A stretch of 64,000 nt of DNA, from NCBI RefSeq assembly GCF_009363095.1, contig NZ_CP045295.1, positions 2,971,501-3,035,500 of the forward strand, read 5' to 3'. The notes below the pieces were generated by a model, which was given only the letters and a program-made list of their open reading frames with translations, was not told the origin of the DNA and did no database searches. This DNA is from Paenibacillus cellulositrophicus. Lineage in GTDB: Bacteria > Bacillota > Bacilli > Paenibacillales > Paenibacillaceae. A program made the position numbers and the translations under genes. Shown here in pieces: positions 25,445 through 32,857 of the stretch; positions within the stretch are counted from its first letter, which is position 1, and each line of letters starts with the position of its first letter.

Positions 25445-26494
25445 GTGGCATCCATTGAGTTGGTCGATGTATCCCAATCGTTTGACAAAAACACCATCAT
25501 CCCCCGTCTGAACCTGAAGATCGAAGACGGCAAATTCACCGTCCTGGTCGGTCCTTCGGGCTGCGGCAAGACCACCCTGCTCCGCATGATAGCCGGGCTC
25601 GACCGCCAGACTTCGGGGTCGGTTCTGATCGGCGGCAGCGACGTATCCGCCATTGCCCCGGGCCAAAGGGGTGTCGCGATGGTGTTTCAAAACTACGCCA
25701 TTTATCCGACGATGTCCGTACGCGAGAATATCGAATTCGGCCTAAAAAACAACAAAGTACCCAAGGAGGAACGGACACGGCTCGTGGAAAGCATCAGCGA
25801 GACGGTCGGACTCCGCCCGTACCTCGACCGCAAGCCCTCCACCCTTTCGGGTGGCCAGCGGCAGCGGGTGGCGCTCGCACGGGCGATGGTCAAGAAACCT
25901 TCGGTGTTCCTGATGGACGAACCCCTGTCCAACCTGGACGCCAAGCTCCGGGTGCAGATGCGCGTCGAGCTCATCGAGCTGCACAAGAAGCTGGGCTCCA
26001 CCTTCGTCTACGTCACGCACGATCAGGTCGAAGCGATGTCCATGGCCGACACCATCGTGCTGATGAATCAGGGAGAGATTCAGCAGGAGGCTTCGCCGGC
26101 TGAAATTTACCGCGAACCGGATAATCTGTTTGCCGCGCAGTTTATCGGGGTCCCTCCGATGAACGTCGGCGACATGGGGCAGGACGGAGTCCGCTTCGGC
26201 TTTCGTCCGGAGCACGGGCTGCTGTCCACCGAGCCGGCGGATGCCCATTTTACGGCCAAAGGCGTCATCTCCACCCGGGAAATGCTCGGCTCAGAGACCA
26301 TCTACCAGGTCCGTACCCGGGACCATTCCTTTATGATCAAATGCACCGAAGACCTGTTCAGCGTGGACCAGGACATCTATCTCTCGGTGGACGAATCCAA
26401 GCTTTTTCTCTTCGGAGCGGATGAAAAGCGGATTTACCGCGATGACCGACGGCATAACACCTACCTTCATGCGCTAAGGGGACGTTTCCAATGA
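25445..26494 (+). CDS. ugpC: UgpC/MsmX-type ABC transporter ATPase
   Basis: A 349-residue CUT1 ATPase. Walker A GPSGCGKTT (about 36-44), signature LSGGQRQRVALARA, Walker B VFLMDEPLSNLDAKL and the switch histidine in YVTHDQ are all present. A C-terminal TOBE regulatory domain follows (about 235-345). The GTG at 25445 has AAGGAGG eight bases upstream; the frame is open much further up without a site. Its stop overlaps the next permease (ATGA). It energises the two following permeases. The symbol marks family membership and context. Confidence 0.92.
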   Translation: MASIELVDVSQSFDKNTIIPRLNLKIEDGKFTVLVGPSGCGKTTLLRMIAGLDRQTSGSVLIGGSDVSAIAPGQRGVAMVFQNYAIYPTMSVRENIEFGLKNNKVPKEERTRLVESISETVGLRPYLDRKPSTLSGGQRQRVALARAMVKKPSVFLMDEPLSNLDAKLRVQMRVELIELHKKLGSTFVYVTHDQVEAMSMADTIVLMNQGEIQQEASPAEIYREPDNLFAAQFIGVPPMNVGDMGQDGVRFGFRPEHGLLSTEPADAHFTAKGVISTREMLGSETIYQVRTRDHSFMIKCTEDLFSVDQDIYLSVDESKLFLFGADEKRIYRDDRRHNTYLHALRGRFQ

Positions 26495-27369
26495 ACCGGC
26501 GCAGAGTATGGGAGACGACCAGGCCGTACGCGCTCATTTTGCCGGCGATGATCGCCTTGTTCCTATTCGTGGTCTACCCGGTCTTTTATCTCATTAAATT
26601 AAGCCTGTATAAATACAACCTGCTCAATAAGGACAAAAGCAAGTTCATCGGTCTTGACAACTACCGGGAAATCTTCACCCGGGACGATTTCTATCACGCC
26701 CTGGCCAACACCGCCGTCTACACGGTGGGCGTCGTGCTCTGCACCATGCTGCTCTCGCTCGGCGTGGCCGTATGGCTGCGGAAGCGGTCGCGGTTCAACG
26801 CCATTCTGCAGGCCGGCCTGTTTACACCGCATATCATTTCGATCGTCTCCATCGCGCTCGTCTGGATGTGGCTCATGGAGCCGGGACATGGCCTGCTCAA
26901 TTATGTGCTGAAGGCCTTCGGACTTCCGGGATCACCCTGGCTGCAGAGCTCCAGCACTTCCATGATCTCCGTGATCCTGGTCTCGGTGTGGCACAGCATC
27001 GGCTATTACGCCCTCATAATGGTGGCGGCGCTGCAGAGCATTCCCCCGACCATCTACGAAGCCGCTGCGCTGGACAATGCCAGCAGGTTCAAGGTGTTCT
27101 GGAAAATTACGCTGCCGCTGATCTCGCCGCAGTTGTTTTTCATCCTCGTCATCATGACGATCGGCTCCTTCAAGGTGTTCGATACGGTCAAAATCATGAC
27201 CGGGGGCGGCCCCAACGGCTCAACGACGACGCTCGTGTACTACATCTACGAGTTCAGAACGACCAGCATCGGCTTCGCTTCGGCCACCGGCGTCGTGCTG
27301 ATGGCGATCATCGCTGTGCTGACCTTTGTTTACTTCAAAGTCCTTGCCCAGCGGATTCACTACCAATGA
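26491..27369 (+). CDS. ugpA: UgpA-type ABC permease
   Basis: A 292-residue CUT1 permease with six helices. The opening RPYALILPAMIALFLFVVYPVFYLIKLSLYKYN and the EAA loop PPTIYEAAALDNASRFKVFWKITLPL (near 182-207) are typical of UgpA. The stretch KIMTGGGPNGSTTTLVYYIYE near the C-terminus is the conserved exit loop. It overlaps the ATPase by four bases, so translation is coupled. Confidence 0.93.
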   Translation: MNRRRVWETTRPYALILPAMIALFLFVVYPVFYLIKLSLYKYNLLNKDKSKFIGLDNYREIFTRDDFYHALANTAVYTVGVVLCTMLLSLGVAVWLRKRSRFNAILQAGLFTPHIISIVSIALVWMWLMEPGHGLLNYVLKAFGLPGSPWLQSSSTSMISVILVSVWHSIGYYALIMVAALQSIPPTIYEAAALDNASRFKVFWKITLPLISPQLFFILVIMTIGSFKVFDTVKIMTGGGPNGSTTTLVYYIYEFRTTSIGFASATGVVLMAIIAVLTFVYFKVLAQRIHYQ

Positions 27370-27412
27370 GCCGCACCATGGGCAGACAACAACCTGAGGG
27401 GGTGCTTTTCCC

Positions 27413-28297
27413 GTGCTGATCCAGGAAAAGAAACAAGTCGGCGGGAAGCTGCGTTACCGGATCCGGGACCATGCGTCCCTCCGGCTTCTGAAACGGCTTC
27501 TGGGCTTCGTGGCCAAGCTCGCCGTGCTGATCGTGTTTATTTTCCCGTTCCTGTGGATGATATCCACTTCGCTGCAAACCTTTGAGGAGACGCTGGCCTT
27601 TCCGCCAACGTGGATTCCCGCCGCACCGCAGTGGCATAACTTTGCCGAGGCCATGAGGTCGGCTCCCTTCGTGACCTATGCAAAAAACTCGGTCATCATC
27701 ACCGTCTCCGTCATCGTGCTGCAAATGATCGTCATGATCCCGGCGGCGTACGCATTTGCCAAATACCGCTTCTGGGGCCGTAACCTGCTGTTCGGCATCG
27801 TGCTGCTCGCCTTCATGATTCCAGGGCAGGTGACGTTTATTCCCGTCTACCTGATGATGGCGGACTGGGGCATCAACAACACCCTTCTGCCCCAGATTAT
27901 TCCGTTCATGGCCAATGCCTTCGGAATTTTTCTGCTCCGCCAGTATTTTATGCAAATCCCGCAGGAGATTATTGAGTCCGCCCGGCTGGACAATGCCAGC
28001 GAGTTCAAAATCATGCAGAAGATCATGATCCCCATGGCCGTTCCCGCCTTGGCCACCGTTGCCTTGTTCAGCTTTGTGAGCCATTGGAACGACTACTTCT
28101 GGCCGCTCGTCGTCACCGACTCGACCGCCGTCCGGCCGCTGACGATCGGGATCGCCATGCTCCGGGAATCCGAGGGCGTATCCAACTGGCATATCATCAT
28201 GGCGGGCAACGTCGTGCTTGTCCTGCCGATCCTGATCGTGTATTTGTTTGCTTCCAAGCAGATCGTCAAGGCTTTTGTATACTCCGGTATTAAATAA
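27413..28297 (+). CDS. ugpE: UgpE-type ABC permease
   Basis: A 294-residue partner permease. Six helices, beginning at LAVLIVFIFPFLWMISTSLQTFEE. The EAA loop IPQEIIESARLDNASEFKIMQKIMIP is near 182-207, and the end QIVKAFVYSGIK is the UgpE/MalG-type terminus. GTG start with GAGGGGG upstream. It lies 43 bases after the UgpA-type gene. Confidence 0.93.
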   Translation: MLIQEKKQVGGKLRYRIRDHASLRLLKRLLGFVAKLAVLIVFIFPFLWMISTSLQTFEETLAFPPTWIPAAPQWHNFAEAMRSAPFVTYAKNSVIITVSVIVLQMIVMIPAAYAFAKYRFWGRNLLFGIVLLAFMIPGQVTFIPVYLMMADWGINNTLLPQIIPFMANAFGIFLLRQYFMQIPQEIIESARLDNASEFKIMQKIMIPMAVPALATVALFSFVSHWNDYFWPLVVTDSTAVRPLTIGIAMLRESEGVSNWHIIMAGNVVLVLPILIVYLFASKQIVKAFVYSGIK

Positions 28298-28343
28298 GCT
28301 GTCGCTATGACTATTTAAATCATCTGAAAATGGAGGAGTTTCT

Positions 28344-29678
28344 GTGAAGAACAAGTTTCCATTCATCGCGCTGACACTGGCGCTGATCATGACTTTATTG
28401 GCAGGATGCAGCGGAGGCGGAAGCGGGTCCGAAGGCGAAACGGCAGGCACGGACAGCAAGACCGCTTCGGGAGAGGCATCCAGCAATTCCGGTAATTCCG
28501 GCTCCGGCAAGGAGACCATCCAGTTCTGGCACTCGATCGGCGGCAAGAACGGAGAGTTTCTGGACGCCATGATCAAGCGGTTCAACAGCTCCCAGGACAA
28601 AATCGAGGTCGTCGGAACGTTCCAAGGCAGCTACCAGGAAACGGTAACCAAACTGCAGCAGGCCGTTGCGGCCAAGACCGCGCCGGACGTGACGATGCTT
28701 GAGCGTTCCAACGTCCAGCTGTTTGCAGACGCTGAAGTTCTGGAAGACCTGGCCCCCTACATGGAAAAGTCCGGCCTCAGCAAGGACGATTTTGAGGAGG
28801 GGCTGATGGGGCATTCCTATTTTAACGATAAGCTGGTCTCCCTTCCGTTTAACCGCTCCACGCCGGTGATGCACATCAACAAGTCGATGCTGGACGAAAA
28901 AGGCTTGTCCATCCCGACAACCTGGGACGAATTGAAAAAAACAGCCGAAGCGCTGGTCGTCAAGGAAAACGGCGAGGTGAAACGCTACGGGCTGACGATG
29001 CCGTACGATACCTGGTATCCAATCGCCATGATTACGCAGGCCGGAGGCAAGTTCTTCAACGATGAGGGCACGTCCGTCGGTTATACGACCGAAGCGTCCA
29101 AGACCTTCAAGTATCTGAAGGAGCTGCAAAATGCCGGCGCCCTCTACTATCCGCCTAGCCAGGACTCCGGCAACATTACGAACCAGATGTTTACGAGCGG
29201 CAAGGTGGGGATTCTTTTCCAATCGACCGGTTCGATCTCCGGCCTGACTCAAGGTGCGAAGTTCGATTACGTGACGGCATTTCTTCCGCAGGATAAGCAG
29301 TACGCTACTCCGACCGGGGGCGGCAACGTGGCCATGATGGCGGCCTCCAAGCATAAGGATGCGGCCTGGGAGTTCATGCACTGGCTGATGACCAGTCCGG
29401 AAGGCGCGCAGCAGTTCGTTATCGATACGGGCTACCTTCCTTTCACGAAGCAGATGGTCGATTCGGACGCCATCAAGCAGTTGTGGGAAAAGGAGCCGAA
29501 CCGGAAGGTGGCTTTTGAGCAGCTCCAATATGCCGTTGATACCAACAAGAGCGTCCAGTGGCCGCAGGTCGAGCAGGAGTTTAACAAGGCGATCCAAGCG
29601 ATCATGTACGATAACAAGGACGTCGATGCCACGCTGAACAGCTACAAGGAAGAAGTGGACCGGATCTTGAAAAATTAA
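28344..29678 (+). CDS. ugpB: UgpB-type substrate-binding lipoprotein
   Basis: A 444-residue lipoprotein. Signal peptide ending TLLAGCSGG (Cys near 23), followed by a Ser/Gly/Thr-rich linker (about 24-55). The mature domain opens with IQFWHSIGGKNGEFLDAMIKRFN and GSYQETVTKLQQAVAAKTAPDVTMLE, a pattern shared with UgpB, the binding protein for glycerol-3-phosphate and glycerophosphodiesters. GGAGG precedes the GTG start. With the phosphodiesterase immediately downstream, uptake of glycerophosphodiesters or related polyol phosphodiesters is the best guess. Confidence 0.92.
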   Translation: MKNKFPFIALTLALIMTLLAGCSGGGSGSEGETAGTDSKTASGEASSNSGNSGSGKETIQFWHSIGGKNGEFLDAMIKRFNSSQDKIEVVGTFQGSYQETVTKLQQAVAAKTAPDVTMLERSNVQLFADAEVLEDLAPYMEKSGLSKDDFEEGLMGHSYFNDKLVSLPFNRSTPVMHINKSMLDEKGLSIPTTWDELKKTAEALVVKENGEVKRYGLTMPYDTWYPIAMITQAGGKFFNDEGTSVGYTTEASKTFKYLKELQNAGALYYPPSQDSGNITNQMFTSGKVGILFQSTGSISGLTQGAKFDYVTAFLPQDKQYATPTGGGNVAMMAASKHKDAAWEFMHWLMTSPEGAQQFVIDTGYLPFTKQMVDSDAIKQLWEKEPNRKVAFEQLQYAVDTNKSVQWPQVEQEFNKAIQAIMYDNKDVDATLNSYKEEVDRILKN

Positions 29679-29720
29679 CGTGACCCCATTTCCGCCAATA
29701 ACAAGGAGGTACACTGTCTT

Positions 29721-30509
29721 ATGCTAGAGCAATTGCAGCAGCTGCAGTCCATCGTGGTGTCCGGACACCGCGGCTGGAAGTCCGCTTATCCGGAAAATAC
29801 GCTCTTGTCGTTTCAACAGGCGCTGGATCTCGGCGTCGATATGCTCGAGCTGGACCTGCGCATGACCCGCGACGACGTCGTGGTGGTCATCCATGACGCC
29901 ACCGTCGACCGGACGACAGACGGATCGGGCCCGGTCGGCGATTATACGCTGGAGGAGCTGAAGATGCTGGATGCCGGCGGCTGGTTCGGCAAAGTGTTCG
30001 AGGGACTTAAAGTTCCGACCTTCGAGGAATTCTGCGAGCTGATCGCCCCTTATCCGGACGTTCTGCTGAACGTGGAGATCAAACCGGACGAACGGGCTCT
30101 GGAAACCGCAGACGCCGCCATTGTCCAGCTGGCATCCCGCGGGGAGCTTCACCGGTGCGTGTTTACGAGCTTTGACGCCACGGTTCTGGCGCATATCCAC
30201 GACAAGCATGGCCTTAAGACGCAGGGCTTTCCCGGTGAGCAGATGCACAGCTATGTGCCGGGACCCGAGGGGACGATTTCGAAAATGTGGGCGGTTGGAC
30301 TCAGCATGAAGCTGCTGACGCCTGCCCGGGTGAAGGAATACGAGGATCTGGGCATCCTGCCGTGGTGCTACTGCCCGGACGACGATCAGCAGGTCTACTA
30401 TGCGCTTGGCTGTGGTTCCCTGCTGATGACGGTGAACAACCCGCTCCCGGCCATGCGGATTCGGGAGCAGATGGATCTCTCCCCCACAAGTTTCATGCCG
30501 CAGCCGTGA
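29721..30509 (+). CDS. ugpQ: Glycerophosphodiester phosphodiesterase, cytosolic UgpQ type
   Basis: A 262-residue GDPD-family TIM barrel that hydrolyses glycerophosphodiesters to glycerol-3-phosphate and an alcohol. Catalytic and metal-binding residues are intact: His16-Arg17 (GHRG), Glu43 and Asp45 (ELDLRMT), His58 (IHDATVDRTT), then the EIKPDE metal ligand region near 116-121. No signal peptide, so it acts on imported substrate. AAGGAGG precedes the ATG at 29721. It is 42 bases after the binding protein in the same operon. Confidence 0.95.
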   Translation: MLEQLQQLQSIVVSGHRGWKSAYPENTLLSFQQALDLGVDMLELDLRMTRDDVVVVIHDATVDRTTDGSGPVGDYTLEELKMLDAGGWFGKVFEGLKVPTFEEFCELIAPYPDVLLNVEIKPDERALETADAAIVQLASRGELHRCVFTSFDATVLAHIHDKHGLKTQGFPGEQMHSYVPGPEGTISKMWAVGLSMKLLTPARVKEYEDLGILPWCYCPDDDQQVYYALGCGSLLMTVNNPLPAMRIREQMDLSPTSFMPQP

Positions 30510-30546
30510 GTGTCCGGTTTCATCCCAACCCTTGATTGGAGGATTG

Positions 30547-31620
30547 ATGTCCATGGATCATTCGAAATTTAACAGCCGTTGGGCCGTGAAGGGCTTGGCC
30601 CGCCGCACACTCATGAAATTAACGGCAGGCTTTCTGATCGCCGCCCTCCTGCCTCTCTCCGCTTCCGGCGCTCATGCGCAGCCGTCGGCGCTGAAGTCCA
30701 AAATGTTCGACCTGTCGCAGGAGGCGAAGGAAGTGATCCGCGAGAAGCCGCTGCACAACGGGACCGTGCTTCAGTCCTTTGCCATCGATAATGCGAACGG
30801 CCGTATTTATACCGTTCAGCTCATGGCCGGCGGACAGCAGCTACCCGGCGAATCCGCGCCAGTGAGCGGAGCCGCCCGCTCCAGCAGCGGCGATCTGGCC
30901 CTGACCCAGCTGGATATGAACGGAAACGAGCTGGGGCACATGTTCCTGAAGGGATTTGGCCACGGCGTGCAGATCGGCGTGGAGGCGGACGGGTCGCAGG
31001 CCTACTTATGGACGGAGACCGACTCGGTGACGGAGTCGGGAAGCGGCTGGGGAACCCAGCTGACCCGGTTCGCCTTCCAGGACGGCGCCATCCTGACGCC
31101 GGAGTCTCCGGAGCTTGAGAAGTACCGGCTGATCCCCGGTGCCGACCGGACGACGGTCCATATCGACCAGGCGAACGGGCTGCTGACGATGCGTTACCGT
31201 CTGAACGGAGCCTTCCATTTCGGCGTATATGAGCTGGAGAAAGTTAAGCAGCACATCTACGAGCCGGTGGCGGACGTCCTCCAACCTGCCCTCGGCACGT
31301 TCCAGGGCTTCGCCTCCTACGGCGGTTACCTGTATCTCCTGGAGGGCAGTGCCTACGGTTCGGCCGGCTCGGTCGAAGGCACCGGCAATACGTACATCAC
31401 CGTCGTGAAGCTGAGCACCGGAGATGTTATGGACCGGCAGCTGATCCTTATCGCACCGGAACTGACGTACCGGGAGCCTGAGGGCATGTCGATCCGGATT
31501 CCGGACATCAGGCACCCGCAGAAAGCCGAGCTGTGCTTCGGCTTTGCGTCCGCCTTTACGCCTAACCGGCTCGCCAGCATCTACGCCCTTGACCGGCTCC
31601 TGCCGGAGCAGGCGCTGTAG
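30547..31620 (+). CDS. TagC-like secreted protein (teichoic acid biosynthesis protein C family)
   Basis: A 357-residue exported protein. The N-terminus has an RRTLMK twin-arginine-like motif, a hydrophobic core and an AHA signal cleavage site near residue 45. The mature part (FDLSQEAKEVI, LQSFAIDNANGRIYTVQL, LGHMFLKGFGHGVQIGVE, YLWTETD, GTQLTRFAF) resembles the poorly characterised family annotated from B. subtilis TagC/DinC and helveticin-J-like proteins, with a beta-propeller look. The start is ATG 30547 or 30553 after GGAGG. It is the last gene before the terminator, so its role is probably extracellular handling of teichoic-acid-like polymer. Family assignment is from memory of motifs. 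Confidence 0.72.
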   Translation: MSMDHSKFNSRWAVKGLARRTLMKLTAGFLIAALLPLSASGAHAQPSALKSKMFDLSQEAKEVIREKPLHNGTVLQSFAIDNANGRIYTVQLMAGGQQLPGESAPVSGAARSSSGDLALTQLDMNGNELGHMFLKGFGHGVQIGVEADGSQAYLWTETDSVTESGSGWGTQLTRFAFQDGAILTPESPELEKYRLIPGADRTTVHIDQANGLLTMRYRLNGAFHFGVYELEKVKQHIYEPVADVLQPALGTFQGFASYGGYLYLLEGSAYGSAGSVEGTGNTYITVVKLSTGDVMDRQLILIAPELTYREPEGMSIRIPDIRHPQKAELCFGFASAFTPNRLASIYALDRLLPEQAL

Positions 31621-31636
31621 GATTAAAGTTCAGCTG

Positions 31637-31670
31637 AGGAAGGCGGCCGTGTATGGCCGCCTTCCTTTTT
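31637..31670 (+). terminator. Rho-independent terminator of the Ugp/GDPD operon
   Basis: A perfect 12-bp stem (AGGAAGGCGGCC / GGCCGCCTTCCT, six-base loop) ends in a run of T (31665-31670), 16 bases after the TagC-like stop. Confidence 0.95.
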
Positions 31671-31763
31671 ATATGAATCTGTATTCCGGGAGATTCTAAG
31701 GACTATTCTTCAAAAGCTTATGCCCCAAGCAAATTTAAAGGAAATATTCATGTCTTTGATATT

Positions 31764-31895
31764 TTACGGATTGAAGGAAATATCAACATACGTCGCGCCA
31801 TCCTTGGCGGATGCATTGACGGTTGCCCCTAACACTTCAGAGACAAATCTGATGGGCACCATGACTCGGCTGTTACCCCATTTGCTCCATAACAT
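31764..31895 (-). pseudogene. Fragment of a copper amine oxidase N-terminal (stalk) domain protein
   Basis: The minus strand reads 43 codons from ATG 31895 to TAA 31764. Its residues VMVPIRFVSEVLGATVNASA match the second half of the copper amine oxidase N-terminal/stalk repeat common in Paenibacillus surface proteins. There is no signal peptide, the rest of the domain is missing, and no ribosome site is present, so this is a remnant. The 39-codon membrane ORF just upstream (31873-31992) may be the other end of the same lost gene, separated by a frame change. Confidence 0.55.
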
Positions 31896-31992
31896 TCCCT
31901 AGATGATTTCCGAAATTTTTCAAAGTAAGGAACGCAACGAGCAAGAGGATCACAATCACACTAATCGCCACAACCACTCGTTTAAAGGTCAT
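31873..31992 (-). CDS. Small single-span membrane peptide (39 aa), possibly the N-terminal remnant of a stalk protein
   Basis: ATG 31992 follows GGGG at seven bases. The peptide has a basic start (MTFKRV), one strong hydrophobic segment (VVVAISVIVILLLVAFLTL) and a short polar tail. It overlaps the stalk-domain fragment in another frame. It could be a true small membrane protein, or the signal anchor of a decayed gene. The latter is favoured because the stalk fragment follows directly. Confidence 0.35.
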   Translation of the reverse strand: MTFKRVVVAISVIVILLLVAFLTLKNFGNHLGNVMEQMG

Positions 31993-32273
31993 TTTCTACC
32001 CCATTTCTAATTAGGATCATTAACCATAGTCACGAAGGACAGCAGACTTGACTCACTTTTTCATTCATATTTAAAACCCCTGTTACTAGAAAAAGTTTAA
32101 TTGTTTCGGATTTACCATCTTATATGTAACTACTACTATATTGAGAGCGTCTTGAAATTCAGTAGAATAGCAGGTGGTTGCTCCGAGCCGTTGTTTGTCT
32201 GCTATTATCTGTGCCCTCCGTTACCTTAAGGCTTAACTGTGTAGCGCTCCGCTTTTTGTGGTATACTTGAAAT

Positions 32274-32419
32274 AGATCAAGCGTAAACTAAAAAAGCCAC
32301 GATGCTGGTAACATCGTGACTTTTGACAAAGGCCGGCGGGCGACCACGGCGAGAATTCAGTTCAAGAACCGAAGAACCACCGGATTGCTAGGCTCCCAAC
32401 CTAATCCCGGTGGTTTTTC
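32274..32419 (+). ncRNA. Candidate antisense antitoxin RNA
   Basis: A TGGTATACT extended -10 (TATACT at 32262-32267) faces right. The predicted RNA of about 145 bases holds a hairpin CACGATG/CATCGTG (32298-32318) and ends at a strong terminator (32376-32419) that overlaps the 3' end and stop codon of the convergent small ORF on the minus strand. This convergent overlap is the layout of TxpA/RatA- and BsrG/SR4-type type I toxin-antitoxin pairs. The transcript itself is inferred. Confidence 0.55.
32376..32419 (+). terminator. Terminator of the antisense RNA, overlapping the toxin 3' end
   Basis: ACCACCGG (32376-32383) pairs with CCGGTGGT (32407-32414) and is followed by T5 on the plus strand (32413-32417). 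On the minus strand the T tract is interrupted, so plus-strand termination is favoured. Confidence 0.75.
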
Positions 32420-32532
32420 TTGTTATGCCGCGCTTGCTTCCAGGCACTGACCAAAGTTTTCAGGCCAGTAATGATACCGACCAGCTTCAGCAGTCCGTCC
32501 AAAAGCTTTAAGGCCACTTCAAGAATGGACAC
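32401..32532 (-). CDS. Small hydrophobic peptide, candidate type I toxin (43 aa)
   Basis: Starts at GTG 32532 with an AAAGGGGG site seven bases upstream. The peptide opens MSILEVALKLLDGLLKL, continues VGIITGLKTLVSAW and ends in a very basic tail (KQARHNKKNHRD). One amphipathic or hydrophobic helix with a cationic end is the profile of membrane-acting type I toxins. The promoter carries an extended -10 (TGGTATAAT). Its 3' end is covered by a convergent RNA with its own terminator. I do not recognise a named toxin family; a small regulatory peptide is the alternative. Confidence 0.6.
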   Translation of the reverse strand: MSILEVALKLLDGLLKLVGIITGLKTLVSAWKQARHNKKNHRD

Positions 32533-32593
32533 GGCGTCACCCCCTTTCGGGTTTGCTTCGCCGCGTCCTCCCACCGGTTACTTTGTCCTTTCG

Positions 32594-32602
32594 ATTATAC
32601 CA
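32594..32602 (-). promoter_or_regulatory. Extended -10 promoter of the candidate toxin gene
   Basis: Minus strand TGGTATAAT, with TATAAT at forward 32594-32599. It puts the transcript start about 55 bases before the GTG start codon. The -35 match is poor, as is usual with extended -10 promoters. Confidence 0.5.
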
Positions 32603-32857
32603 CAATCTACCATTTGCTAATTGCTAATTCTCTCACTTATCCGGACACCGGATCCTCTCATTTCACATGAAAAATGCCTCTCTCTTTCGATATAATCTGA
32701 TTTAACAGCCCCAGCTTCCAAACCATATTCCCCGGCTCCCTGAACACTCCACCGGTTTGTGCCGATTACTGATCACAATCAGCTCTTTTGTTGATGGCGT
32801 TTCGAAGGGTAAAAACTATAATGTACACATAAGCTCCAAAAAAAGGAGGCAGCGATC

